In this document: piece after piece, positions 48,544 through 61,282 of the stretch | Position numbering within the stretch: the stretch's first letter is position 1 | How the letters are laid out: each line of letters begins with the position of its first letter | DNA from: Diadophis punctatus similis | Lineage: Eukaryota > Chordata > Lepidosauria > Squamata > Dipsadidae | Assembly: GCA_023053685.1 (NCBI GenBank) | Contig: JALIGW010000320.1 | Span: 1 to 64,000, forward strand | Direction of reading: 5' to 3' | DNA length: 64,000 nucleotides | Notes under the pieces: generated by a model | The model's database searches: none | Seen by the model: the letters and a program-made list of their open reading frames with translations, nothing else | Told to the model about the DNA's origin: nothing | Program-made: the position numbers and the translations under genes

Positions 48544-49698
48544 TTGAGAAACAGCTCAGAAATGAAAATGAAACACATATTCCTGTTCCCCACGGGCTGG
48601 AAAGCCAAATTCTCGCTTGATTTTCGATTCCGAGCCTACCCTGAAGAGCTAGCTCACGGTCTAACACAGCATTCGCCTTATTTCTCAATTCAGCCCAAAA
48701 ACATCACTTTTGACAAACACCTCAGAAATGAAAAAGAAACACATATTCCTGTTCCCCACGGGCTGGAAAGCCAAATTCTTGCTTGATTTTCGATTCCGAG
48801 CCTACCCTGAAGAGCTAGCCCAAAGTCTAACACAGCATTCGCCTTAGGACTCAATACAGCCAAAAATATGACTTTTGACAAACACCTCAGAAATGAAAAT
48901 GAAACACATATTCCTGTTCCCCACAGGCCGGAAAGCCAAATTCTCGCTTGATTTTTGATTCCGACCTTTTCCTGAAGAGCTAGCCCAAGGTCTAACACAG
49001 CATTCGCCTAATTTCTAAATTCAGCCCAAAAACATCACTTTTGAAAAACACCTCAGAAATGAAAAAGAAACACATATTCCTGTTCCCCACGGGCTGGAAA
49101 GCCGAATTCTCGCTTGATTTTCGATTCTGAGCCTACCCTGAAGAGCTAGCCCAAAGTCTAACTGCATTCGCCTTAGGACTCAATACAGCCAAAAAACATG
49201 ACTTTTGACAAACACCTCAGAAATGAAAATGAAACACATATTCCTGTTCCCCATGGGCTGGAAAGCCGAATTCTCGCTTGATTTTCGATTCCGAGCCTAC
49301 CCTGAAGAGCTAGCCCAAAGTCTAACTGCATTCGCCTTAGGACTCAATACAGCCAAAAAACATGACTTTTGACAAACACCTCAGAAATGAAAATGAAACA
49401 CATATTCCTGTTCCCCATGGGCTGGAAAGCCGAATTCTCGCTTGATTTTCGATTCCGAGCCTACCCTGAAGAGCTAGCCCAAAGTCTAACTGCATTCGCC
49501 TTAGGACTCAATACAGCCAAAAAACATGACTTTTGACAAACACCTCAGAAATGAAAATGAAACACATATTCCTGTTCCCCATGGGCTGGAAAGCCGAATT
49601 CTCGCTTGATTTTCGATTCCGAGCCTACCCTGAAGAGCTAGCCCAAAGTCTAACAGTGCATTCGCCTTAGGACTCAATACAGCCAAAAAACATGACTT
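48544..49698 (+). repeat. 7-mer led by A-degree: A-B-C-D-E-E-E
   Basis: A-degree begins TTGAGAAACAGCTCAG and has GCCAAATTCTCGC. Three E monomers in a row follow D (49205, 49369, 49533). The first two carry the short GTCTAACTGC, so they are E/D hybrids of 164 bp. The total of 1,155 bp fits that composition exactly. Confidence 0.9.
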
Positions 49699-50528
49699 TT
49701 GACAAACACCTCAGAAATGAAAATGAAACACATATTCCTGTTCCCCACGGGCTGGAAAGCAGAATTCTCGCTTGATTTTCGATTCCGAGCCTACCCTGAA
49801 GAGCTAGCCCAAGGTCTAACACGCCATTCGCCTCAGGATTCAATTCAGTCCAAAAACATCACTTTTGACAAACACCTCAGAAATGAAAAAGAAACACATA
49901 TTCCTGTGCCCCACAGGCCGGAAAGCCAAATTCTCGCTTGATTTTTGATTCCGACCTTTTCCTGAAGAGCTAGCCCAAGGTCTAACACAGCATTCGCCTA
50001 ATTTCTAAATTCAGCCCAAAAACATCACTTTTGGAAAACACCTCAGAAATGAAAAAGAAACACATATTCCTGTTCCCCACAGGCTGGAAAGCCGAATTCT
50101 CGCTTGATTTTCGATTCCGACCTTTTCCTGAAGAGCTAGCCCAAGGTCTAACACAGCATTCGCCTAATTTCTAAATTCAGCCCAAAAACATCACTTTTGG
50201 AAAACACCTCAGAAATGAAAAAGAAACACATATTCCTGTTCCCCATGGGCTGGAAAGCCGAATTCTCGCTTGATTTTTGATTCCGACCTTTTCCTGAAGA
50301 GCTAGCCCAAGGTCTAACACAGCATTCGCCTAATTTCTAAATTCAGCCCAAAAACATCACTTTTGGAAAACACCGCAGAAATGAAAAAGAAACACATATT
50401 CCTGTTCCCCACGGGCTGGAAAGCCGAATTCTCGCTTGATTTTCGATTCTGAGCCTACCCTGAAGAGCTAGCCCAAAGTCTAACACTGCATTCGCTTTAG
50501 GACTCAATACAGCCAAAAAACATGACTT
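49699..50528 (+). repeat. F/G block 2: A/F, B/C, G1, G2, G3/D/E
   Basis: 830 bp. A/F has AAAGCAGAATTC and the F tail (CACGCCATTCGCCTCAGG). B/C has CCTGTGCCCC. G3 has ACACCGCAG and ends with GTCTAACACTGCATTCGC, so it has absorbed the E-tat tail and E-tat is missing. Confidence 0.9.
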
Positions 50529-52016
50529 TTGACAAACACCTCAGAAATGAAAATGAAACACATATTCCTGTTCCCCACGGGCTGGAAAGCCGAATTCTTG
50601 CTTGATTTTCGATTCCGAGCCTACCCTGAAGAGCTAGCTCACGGTCTAACACAGCATTCGCCTTATTTCTCAATTCAGCCCAAAAACATCACTTTTGACA
50701 AACACCTCAGAAATGAAAAAGAAACACATATTCCTGTTCCCCACGGGCTGGAAAGCCAAATTCTTGCTTGATTTTCGATTCCGAGCCTACCCTGAAGAGC
50801 TAGCCCAAAGTCTAACACAGCATTCGCCTTAGGACTCAATACAGCCAAAAATATGACTTTTGACAAACACCTCAGAAATGAAAATGAAACACATATTCCT
50901 GTTCCCCACAGGCCGGAAAGCCAAATTCTCGCTTGATTTTTGATTCCGACCTTTTCCTGAAGAGCTAGCCCAAGGTCTAACACAGCATTCGCCTAATTTC
51001 TAAATTCAGCCCAAAAACATCACTTTTGAAAAACACCTCAGAAATGAAAAAGAAACACATATTCCTGTTCCCCACGGGCTGGAAAGCCGAATTCTCGCTT
51101 GATTTTCGATTCTGAGCCTACCCTGAAGAGCTAGCCCAAAGTCTAACTGCATTCGCCTTAGGACTCAATACAGCCAAAAAACATGACTTTTGACAAACAC
51201 CTCAGAAATGAAAATGAAACACATATTCCTGTTCCCCATGGGCTGGAAAGCCGAATTCTCGCTTGATTTTCGATTCCGAGCCTACCCTGAAGAGCTAGCC
51301 CAAAGTCTAACACTGCATTCGCCTTAGGACTCAATACAGCCAAAAAACATGACTTTTGACAAACACCTCAGAAATGAAAATGAAACACATATTCCTGTTC
51401 CCCACGGGCTGGAAAGCCGAATTCTCGCTTGATTTTCGATTCCGAGCCTACCCTGAAGAGCTAGCTCACGGTCTAACACAGCATTCGCCTTATTTCTCAA
51501 TTCAGCCCAAAAACATCACTTTTGACAAACACCTCAGAAATGAAAAAGAAACTCATATTCCTGTTCCCCACGGGCTGGAAAGCCAAATTCTTGCTTGATT
51601 TTCGATTCCGAGCCTACCCTGAAGAGCTAGCCCAAAGTCTAACACAGCATTCGCCTTAGGACTCAATACAGCCAAAAATATGACTTTTGACAAACACCTC
51701 AGAAATGAAAATGAAACACATATTCCTGTTCCCCACAGGCCGGAAAGCCAAATTCTCGCTTGATTTTTGATTCCGACCTTTTCCTGAAGAGCTAGCCCAA
51801 GGTCTAACACAGCATTCGCCTAATTTCTAAATTCAGCCCAAAAACATCACTTTTGAAAAACACCTCAGAAATGAAAAAGAAACACATATTCCTGTTCCCC
51901 ACGGGCTGGAAAGCCGAATTCTCGCTTGATTTTCGATTCTGAGCCTACCCTGAAGAGCTAGCCCAAAGTCTAACTGCATTCGCCTTAGGACTCAATACAG
52001 CCAAAAAACATGACTT
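50529..52016 (+). repeat. 5-mer ABCDE + 4-mer ABCD
   Basis: The first A has GAATTCTTGC. E has CACTGC. The 4-mer B has AAACTCAT. The position relative to the F/G block matches the other super-units. Confidence 0.91.
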
Positions 52017-52845
52017 TTGACAAACAGCTCAGAAATGAAAATGAAAACACATATTCCTGTTCCCCACGGGCTGGAAAGCCAAATTCTCGCTTGATTTTCG
52101 ATTCCGAGCCTACCCTGAAGAGCTAGCTCACGGTCTAACACAGCATTCGCCTTATTTCTCAATTCAGCCCAAAAACATCACTTTTGACAAACACCTCAGA
52201 AATGAAAAAAGAAACACATATTCCTGTTCCCCACGGGCTGGAAAGCCAAATTCTTGCTTGATTTTCGATTCCGAGCCTACCTTGAAGAGCTAGCCCAAAG
52301 TCTAACACAGCATTCGCCTTAGGACTCAATACAGCCAAAAATATGACTTTTGACAAACACCTCAGAAATGAAAATGAAACACATATTCCTGTTCCCCACA
52401 GGCCGGAAAGCCAAATTCTCGCTTGATTTTTGATTCCGACCTTTTCCTGAAGAGCTAGCCCAAGGTCTAACACAGCATTCGCCTAATTTCTAAATTCAGC
52501 CCAAAAACATCACTTTTGAAAAACACCTCAGAAATGAAAAAGAAACACATATTCCTGTTCCCCACGGGCTGGAAAGCCGAATTCTCGCTTGATTTTCGAT
52601 TCTGAGCCTACCCTGAAGAGCTAGCCCAAAGTCTAACTGCATTCGCCTTAGGACTCAATACAGCCAAAAAACATGACTTTTGACAAACACCTCAGAAATG
52701 AAAATGAAACACATATTCCTGTTCCCCATGGGCTGGAAAGCCGAATTCTCGCTTGATTTTCGATTCCGAGCCTACCCTGAAGAGCTAGCCCAAAGTCTAA
52801 CAGTGCATTCGCCTTAGGACTCAATACAGCCAAAAAACATGACTT
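52017..52845 (+). repeat. A-degree-led 5-mer (A-B-C-D-E)
   Basis: A-degree has ACAAACAGCTCAG. Extra A residues lie at about 52046 (GAAAACAC) and 52209 (GAAAAAAGAAAC), giving 829 bp. B has CTACCTTGAAG at 52279. Confidence 0.9.
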
Positions 52846-53839
52846 TTGACAAACACCTCAGAAATGAAAATGAAACACATATTCCTGTTCCCCACGGGCT
52901 GGAAACCCGAATTCTCGCTTGATTTTCGATTCCGAGCCTACCCTGAAGAGCTAGCCCAAGGTCTAACACGCCATTCGCCTCAGGATTCAATTCAGTCCAA
53001 AAACATCACTTTTGACAAACACCTCAGAAATGAAAAAGAAACACATATTCCTGTGCCCCACAGGCCGGAAAGCCAAATTCTCGCTTGATTTTTGATTCCG
53101 ACCTTTTCCTGAAGAGCTAGCCCAAGGTCTAACACAGCATTCGCCTAATTTCTAAATTCAGCCCAAAAACATCACTTTTGGAAAACACCTCAGAAATGAA
53201 AAAGAAACACATATTCCTGTTCCCCACAGGCTGGAAAGCCGAATTCTCGCTTGATTTTCGATTCCGACCTTTTCCTGAAGAGCTAGCCCAAGGTCTAACA
53301 CAGCATTCGCCTAATTTCTAAATTCAGCCCAAAAACATCACTTTTGGAAAACACCTCAGAAATGAAAAAGAAACACATATTCCTGTTCCCCACGGGCTGG
53401 AAAGCCGAATTCTCGCTTGATTTTTGATTCCGACCTTTTCCTGAAGAGCTAGCCCAAGGTCTAACACAGCATTCGCCTAATTTCTAAATTCAGCCCAAAA
53501 ACATCACTTTTGGAAAACACCGCAGAAATGAAAAAGAAACACATATTCCTGTTCCCCACGGGCTGGAAAGCCGAATTCTCGCTTGATTTTCGATTCTGAG
53601 CCTACCCTGAAGAGCTAGCCCAAAGTCTAACTGCATTCGCCTTAGGACTCAATACAGCCAAAAAACATGACTTTTGACAAACACCTCAGATATGAAAATG
53701 AAACACATATTCCTGTTCCCCATGGGCTGGAAAGCCGAATTCTCGCTTGATTTTCGATTCCGAGCCTACCCTGAAGAGCTAGCCCAAAGTCTAACACTGC
53801 ATTCGCTTTAGGACTGAATACAGCCAAAAAACATGACTT
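52846..53839 (+). repeat. F/G block 3: A/F, B/C, G1, G2, G3/D, E-tat
   Basis: 994 bp, complete version including E-tat. A/F has GGAAACCCGAATTC, B/C has CCTGTGCCCC and G3 has ACACCGCAG. Its start is 3,147 bp (19 monomers) after F/G block 2. Confidence 0.91.
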
Positions 53840-56800
53840 TTGACAAACACCTCAGAAATGAAAATGAAACACATATTCCTGTTCCCCACAGGCTGGAAAG
53901 CCGAATTCTTGCTTGATTTTCGATTCCGAGCCTACCCTGAAGAGCTAGCTCACGGTCTAACACAGCATTCGCCTTATTTCTCAATTCAGCCCAAAAACAT
54001 CACTTTTGACAAACACCTCAGAAATGAAAAAGAAACACATATTCCTGTTCCCCACGGGCTGGAAAGCCAAATTCTTGCTTGATTTTCGATTCCGAGCCTA
54101 ACCTGAAGAGCTAGCCCAAAGTCTAACACAGCATTCGCCTTAGGACTCAATACAGCCAAAAATATGACTTTTGACAAACACCTCAGAAATGAAAATGAAA
54201 CACATATTCCTGTTCCCCACAGGCCGGAAAGCCAAATTCTCGCTTGATTTTTGATTCCGACCTTTTCCTGAAGAGCTAGCCCAAGGTCTAACACAGCATT
54301 CGCCTAATTTCTAAATTCAGCCCAAAAACATCACTTTTGAAAAACACTTCAGAAATGAAAAAGAAACACATATTCCTGTTCCCCACGGGCTGGAAAGCCG
54401 AATTCTCGCTTGATTTTCGATTCTGAGCCTACCCTTAAGAGCTAGCCCAAAGTCTAACTGCATTCGCCTTAGGACTCAATACAGCCAAAAAACATGACTT
54501 TTGACAAACACCTCAGAAATGAAAATGAAACACATATCCTGTTCCCCATGGGCTGGAAAGCCGAATTCTCGCTTGATTTTCGATTCCGAGCCTACCCTGA
54601 AGAGCTAGCCCAAAGTCTAACACTGCATTCGCCTTAGGACTCAATACAGCCAAAAATATGACTTTTGACAAACACCTCAGAAATGAAAATGAAACACATA
54701 TTCCTGTTCCCCACAGGCTGGAAAGCCGAATTCTCGCTTGATTTTCGATTCGAGCCTACCCTGAAGAGCTAGCCCAAGGTCTAACACAGCATTCGCCTTA
54801 GGACTCAATACAGCCAAAAACATCACTTTTGGACAAACACCTCAGAAATGAAAAAGAAACACATATTCCTGTTCCCCACAGGCTGGAAAGCCGAATTCTC
54901 GCTTGATTTTCGATTCCGAGCCTACCCTGAAGAGCTAGCTCAAGGTCTAACACAGCATTCGCCTTAGGACTGAATACAGCCAAAAAACATGACTTTTGAC
55001 AAACACCTCAGAAATGAAAATGAAACACATATTCCTGTTCCCCACGGGCTGGAAAGCCGAATTCTCGCTTGATTTTCGATTCCGAACCTACCCTGAAGAG
55101 CTAGCCCAAAGTCTAACACGGCATTCGCCTTAGGACTCAATACAGCCAAAAATATGACTTTTGACAAACACCTCAGAAATGAAAATGAAACACATATTCC
55201 TGTTCCCCACAGGCCGGAAAGCCAAATTCCTCGCTTGATTTTTGATTCCGACCTTTTCCTGAAGAGCTAGCCCAAGGTCTAACACAGCATTCGCCTAATT
55301 TCTAAATTCAGCCCAAAAACATCACTTTTGAAAAACACTTCAGAAATGAAAAAGAAACACATATTCCTGTTCCCCACGGGCTGGAAAGCTGAATTCTCGC
55401 TTGATTTTCGATTCTGAGCCTACCCTTAAGAGCTAGCCCAAAGTCTAACTGCATTCGCCTTAGGACTCAATACAGCCAAAAAACATGACTTTTGACAAAC
55501 ACCTCAGAAATGAAAATGAAACACATATTCCTGTTCCCCATGGGCTGGAAAGCCGAATTCTCGCTTGATTTTCGATTCCGAGCCTACCCTGAAGAGCTAG
55601 CCCAAAGTCTAACACTGCATTCGCCTTAGGACTCATACAGCCAAAAATATGACTTTTGACAAACACCTCAGAAATGAAAATGAAACACATATTCCTGTTC
55701 CCCACAGGCTGGAAAGCCGAATTCTCGCTTGATTTTCGATTCCGAGCCTACCCTGAAGAGCTAGCCCAAGGTCTAACACAGCATTCGCCTTAGGACTCAA
55801 TACAGCCAAAAACATCACTTTTGACAAACACCTCAGAAATGAAAAAGAAACACATATTCCTGTTCCCCACAGGCTGGAAAGCCGAATTCTCGCTTGATTT
55901 TCGATTCCGAGCCTACCCTGAAGAGCTAGCTCAAGGTCTAACACAGCATTCGCCTTAGGACTGAATACAGCCAAAAAACATGACTTTTGACAAACACCTC
56001 AGAAATGAAAATGAAACACATATTCCCTGTTCCCCACGGGCTGGAAAGCCGAATTCTCGCTTGATTTTCGATTCCGAACCTACCCTGAAGAGCTAGCCCA
56101 AAGTCTAACACGGCATTCGCCTCAGGATTCAATTCAGTCCAAAAACATCACTTTTGACAAACACCTCAGAAATGAAAAAGAAACACATATTCCTGTTCCC
56201 CACAGGCCGGAAAGCCAAATTCTCGCTTGATTTTTGATTCCGACCTTTTCCTGAAGAGCTAGCCCAAGGTCTAACACAGCATTCGCCTAATTTCTAAATT
56301 CAGCCCCAAAAACATCACTTTTGGAAACACCTCAGAAATGAAAAAGAAACACATATTCCTGTTCCCCACAGGCTGGAAAGCCAAATTCTCGCTTGATTTT
56401 TGATTCCGACCTTTTCCTGAAGAGCTAGCCCAAGGTCTAACACAGCATTCGCCTAATTTCTAAATTCAGCCCAAAAACATCACTTTTGGAAAACACCTCA
56501 GAAATGAAAAAGAAACACATATTCCTGTTCCCCACGGGCTGGAAAGCCGAATTCTCGCTTGATTTTTGATTCCAACCTTTTCCTGAAGAGCTAGCCCAAG
56601 GTCTAACACAGCATTCGCCTAATTTCTAAATTCAGCCCAAAAACATCACTTTTGGAAAACACCTCAGAAATGAAAAAGAAACACATATTCCTGTTCCCCA
56701 CGGGCTGGAAAGCCGAATTCTCGCTTGATTTTCGATTCTGAGCCTACCCTGAAGAGCTAGCCCAAAGTCTAACTGCATTCGCCTTAGGACTCAATACAGC

Positions 56801-56981
56801 CAAAAAAAATGACTTTTGACAAACACCTCAGATATGAAAATGAAACACATATTCCTGTTCCCCATGGGCTGGAAAGCCGAATTCTCGCTTGATTTTCGAT
56901 TCCGAGCCTACCCTGAAGAGCTAGCCCAAAGTCTAACACTGCATTCGCTTTAGGACTCAATACAGCCAAAAAACATGACTT
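53840..56981 (+). repeat. 19-mer with H monomers (first H expansion)
   Basis: Order: A B C D E H1 H2 H3 C D E H1 H2 H3/F B/C G1 G2 G3/D E-tat. H monomers combine CACAGGCTGG with B/E-like tails: H1 has CCCAAGGTC and ends CATCAC, H2 has GCTCAAGGTC and GGACTGAATAC, H3 has CCGAACCTACC and CACGGCATTC. C D E H1 H2 H3 appears twice at a spacing of about 991 bp. D has ACACTTCAG and CCCTTAAGAG. Confidence 0.87.
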
Positions 56982-59520
56982 TTGACAAACACCTCAGAAA
57001 TGAAAATGAAACACATATTCCTGTTCCCCACAGGCTGGAAAGCCGAATTCTCGCTTGATTTTCGATTCCGAGCCTACCCTGAAGAGCTAGCTCACGGTCT
57101 AACACAGCATTCGCCTTATTTCTCAATTCAGCCCAAAAACATCACTTTTGACAAACACCTCAGAAATGAAAAAGAAACACATATTCCTGTTCCCCACGGG
57201 CTGGAAAGCCAAATTCTTGCTTGATTTTCGATTCCGAGCCTACCCTGAAGAGCTAGCCCAAAGTCTAACACAGCATTCGCCTTAGGACTCAATACAGCCA
57301 AAAATATGACTTTTGACAAACACCTCAGAAATGAAAATGAAACACATATTCCTGTTCCCACAGGCCGGAAAGCCAAATTCCTCGCTTGATTTTTGATTCC
57401 GACCTTTTCCTGAAGAGCTAGCCCAAGGTCTAACACAGCATTCGCCTAATTTCTAAATTCAGCCCAAAAACATCACTTTTGAAAAACACTTCAGAAATGA
57501 AAAAGAAACACATATTCCTGTTCCCCACGGGCTGGAAAGCCGAATTCTCGCTTGATTTTCGATTCTGAGCCTACCCTGAAGAGCTAGCCCAAAGTCTAAC
57601 TGCATTCGCCTTAGGACTCAATACAGCCAAAAAACATGACTTTTGACAAACACCTCAGAAATGAAAATGAAACACATATTCCTGTTCCCCATGGGCTGGA
57701 AAGCCGAATTCTCGCTTGATTTTCGATTCCGAGCCTACCCTGAAGAGCTAGCCCAAAGTCTAACACTGCATTCGCCTTAGGACTCAATACAGCCAAAAAT
57801 ATGACTTTTGACAAACACCTCAGAAATGAAAATGAAACACATATTCCTGTTCCCCACAGGCTGGAAAGCCGAATTCTCGCTTGATTTTCGATTCCGAGCC
57901 TACCCTGAAGAGCTAGCCCAAGGTCTAACACAGCATTCGCCTTAGGACTCAATACAGCCAAAAACATCACTTTTGACAAACACCTCAGAAATGAAAAAGA
58001 AACACATATTCCTGTTCCCCACAGGCTGGAAAGCCGAATTCTCGCTTGATTTTCGATTCCGAGCCTACCCTGAAGAGCTAGCTCAAGGTCTAACACAGCA
58101 TTCGCCTTAGGACTGAATACAGCCAAAAAACATGGACTTTTGACAAACACCTCAGAAATGAAAATGAAACACATATTCCTGTTCCCCACGGGCTGGAAAG
58201 CCGAATTCTCGCTTGATTTTCGATTCCGAACCTACCCTGAAGAGCTAGCCCAAAGTCTAACACGGCATTCGCCTCAGGATTCAATTCAGTCCAAAAACAT
58301 CACTTTGACAAACACCTCAGAAATGAAAAAGAAACACATATTCCTGTTCCCCACAGGCCGGAAAGCCAAATTCTCGCTGATTTTTGATTCCGACCTTTTC
58401 CTGAAGAGCTAGCCCAAGGTCTAACACAGCATTCGCCTAATTTCAAAATTCAGCCCAAAAACATCACTTTTGGAAAACACCTCAGAAATGAAAAAGAAAC
58501 ACATATTCCTGTTCCCCACAGGCTGGAAAGCCAAATTCTCGCTTGATTTTTGATTCCGACCTTTTCCTGAAGAGCTAGCCCAAGGTCTAACACAGCATTC
58601 GCCTAATTTCTAAATTCAGCCCAAAAACATCACTTTTGGAAAACACCTCAGAAATGAAAAAGAAACACATATTCCTGTTCCCCACGGGCTGGAAAGCCGA
58701 ATTCTCGCTTGATTTTTGATTCCGACCTTTTCCTGAAGAGCTAGCCCAAGGTCTAACACAGCATTCGCCTAATTTCTAAATTCAGCCCAAAAACATCACT
58801 TTTGGAAAACACCTCAGAAATGAAAAAGAAACACATATTCCTGTTCCCCACGGGCTGGAAAGCCGAATTCTCGCTTGATTTTCGATTCTGAGCCTACCCT
58901 GAAGAGCTAGCCCAAAGTCTAACTGCATTCGCCTTAGGACTCAATACAGCCAAAAAACATGACTTTTGACAAACACCTCAGATATGAAAATGAAACACAT
59001 ATTCCTGTTCCCCATGGGCTGGAAAGCTGAATTCTCGCTTGATTTTCGATTCCGAGCCTACCCTGAAGAGCTAGCCCAAAGTCTAACACTGCATTCGCCT
59101 TAGGACTCAATACAGCCAAAAAAACATGACTTTTGACAAACACCTCAGAAATGAAAATGAAACACATATTCCTGTTCCCCACAGGCTGGAAAGCCGAATT
59201 CTCGCTTGATTTTCGATTCCGAGCCTACCCTGAAGAGCTAGCTCACGGTCTAACACAGCATTCGCCTTATTTCTCAATTCAGCCCAAAAACATCACTTTT
59301 GACAAACACCTCAGAAATGAAAAAGAAACACATATTCCTGTTCCCCACGGGCTGGAAAGCCAAATTCTTGCTTGATTTTCGATTCCGAGCCTACCCTGAA
59401 GAGCTAGCCCAAAGTCTAACACAGCATTCGCCTTAGGACTCAATACAGCCAAAAATATGACTTTTGACAAACACCTCAGAAATGAAAATGAAACACATAT
59501 TCCTGTTCCCCCACAGGCCG
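54530..59520. other. Second, looser cluster of single-base indels in the H/F/G region
   Basis: Indels at about 54537, 54748, 54828, 55228, 55634, 56024, 56304, 56323, 57356, 57379, 58133, 58304, 58375, 59117 and 59508. One (AAATTCCTCGC) is shared between duplicated copies at 55228 and 57379, so at least that one is inherited; the rest look private. Confidence 0.7.
56982..59132 (+). repeat. 13-mer H/F/G unit (2,151 bp)
   Basis: Order: A B C D E H1 H2 H3/F B/C G1 G2 G3 E-tat. The segment from the C/D region onward copies the end of the preceding block at an offset of 2,151-2,152 bp, sharing AAATTCCTCGC (55228 and 57379), ACACTTCAG and the H marks. It is punctuated by single-base indels. Confidence 0.88.
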
Positions 59521-60621
59521 GAAAGCCAAATTCTCGCTTGATTTTTGATTCCGACCTTTTCCTGAAGAGCTAGCCCAAGGTCTAACACAGCATTCGCCTA
59601 ATTTCTAAATTCAGCCCAAAAACATCACTTTTGAAAAACACCTCAGAAATGAAAAAGAAACACATATTCCTGTTCCCCACGGGCTGGAAAGCCGAATTCT
59701 CGCTTGATTTTCGATTCTGAGCCTACCCTGAAGAGCTAGCCCAAAGTCTAACTGCATTCGCCTTAGGACTCAATACAGCCAAAAAACATGACTTTTGACA
59801 AACACCTCAGAAATGAAAATGAAACACATATTCCTGTTCCCCATGGGCTGGAAAGCCGAATTCTCGCTTGATTTTCGATTCCGAGCCTACCCTGAAGAGC
59901 TAGCCCAAAGTCTAACAGTGCATTCGCCTTAGGACTCAATACAGCCAAAAAACATGACTTTTGACAAACACCTCAGAAATGAAAATGAAACACATATTCC
60001 TGTTCCCCACGGGCTGGAAAGCCGAATTCTCGCTTGATTTTCGATTCCGAGCCTACCCTGAAGAGCTAGCTCACGGTCTAACACAGCATTCGCCTTATTT
60101 CTCAATTCAGCCCAAAAACATCACTTTTGACAAACACCTCAGAAATGAAAAAGAAACTCATATTCCTGTTCCCCACGGGCTGGAAAGCCAAATTCTTGCT
60201 TGATTTTCGATTCCGAGCCTACCCTGAAGAGCTAGCCCAAAGTCTAACACAGCATTCGCCTTAGGACTCAATACAGCCAAAAATATGACTTTTGACAAAC
60301 ACCTCAGAAATGAAAATGAAACACATATTCCTGTTCCCCACAGGCCGGAAAGCCAAATTCTCGCTTGATTTTTGATTCCGACCTTTTCCTGAAGAGCTAG
60401 CCCAAGGTCTAACACAGCATTCGCCTAATTTCTAAATTCAGCCCAAAAACATCACTTTTGAAAAACACCTCAGAAATGAAAAAGAAACACATATTCCTGT
60501 TCCCCACGGGCTGGAAAGCCGAATTCTCGCTTGATTTTCGATTCTGAGCCTACCCTGAAGAGCTAGCCCAAAGTCTAACTGCATTCGCCTTAGGACTCAA
60601 TACAGCCAAAAAACATGACTT
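59133..60621 (+). repeat. 5-mer ABCDE + 4-mer ABCD
   Basis: Follows the E-tat of the preceding block and repeats the 5-mer plus 4-mer pair of the other super-units, including AAACTCAT in the second B. A single extra C lies near 59508. Confidence 0.91.
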
Positions 60622-61282
60622 TTGAGAAACAGCTCAGAAATGAAAATGAAACACATATTCCTGTTCCCCACGGGCTGGAAAGCCAAATTCTCGCTTGATT
60701 TTCGATTCTGAGCCTACCCTGAAGAGCTAGCTCACGGTCTAACACAGCATTCGCCTTATTTCTCAATTCAGCCCAAAAACATCACTTTTGACAAACACCT
60801 CAGAAATGAAAAAGAAACACATATTCCTGTTCCCCACGGGCTGGAAAGCCAAATTCTTGCTTGATTTTCGATTCCGAGCCTACCCTGAAGAGCTAGCCCA
60901 AAGTCTAACACAGCATTCGCCTTAGGACTCAATACAGCCAAAAATATGACTTTTGACAAACACCTCAGAAATGAAAATGAAACACATATTCCTGTTCCCC
61001 ACAGGCCGGAAAGCCAAATTCTCGCTTGATTTTTGATTCCGACCTTTTCCTGAAGAGCTAGCCCAAGGTCTAACACAGCATTCGCCTAATTTCTAAATTC
61101 AGCCCAAAAACATCACTTTTGAAAAACACCTCAGAAATGAAAAAGAAACACATATTCCTGTTCCCCACGGGCTGGAAAGCCGAATTCTCGCTTGATTTTC
61201 GATTCTGAGCCTACCCTGAAGAGCTAGCCCAAAGTCTAACTGCATTCGCCTTAGGACTCAATACAGCCAAAAAACATGACTT
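60622..61282 (+). repeat. A-degree-led 4-mer (A-B-C-D)
   Basis: 661 bp. A-degree has TTGAGAAACAGCTCAG, as at 48544, plus GATTCTGAGCC. It leads directly into the next F/G block without an E. Confidence 0.91.

Noticed and set aside
57611..58189. Longest open frame, 192 residues on the minus strand
   Set aside because: It simply spans E, H1 and H2 and the start of H3. Adjacent monomers of exactly 165 bp keep frame, and the reverse strand has few stops. The protein is a tandem copy of the same monomer translation, with no recognisable domain.
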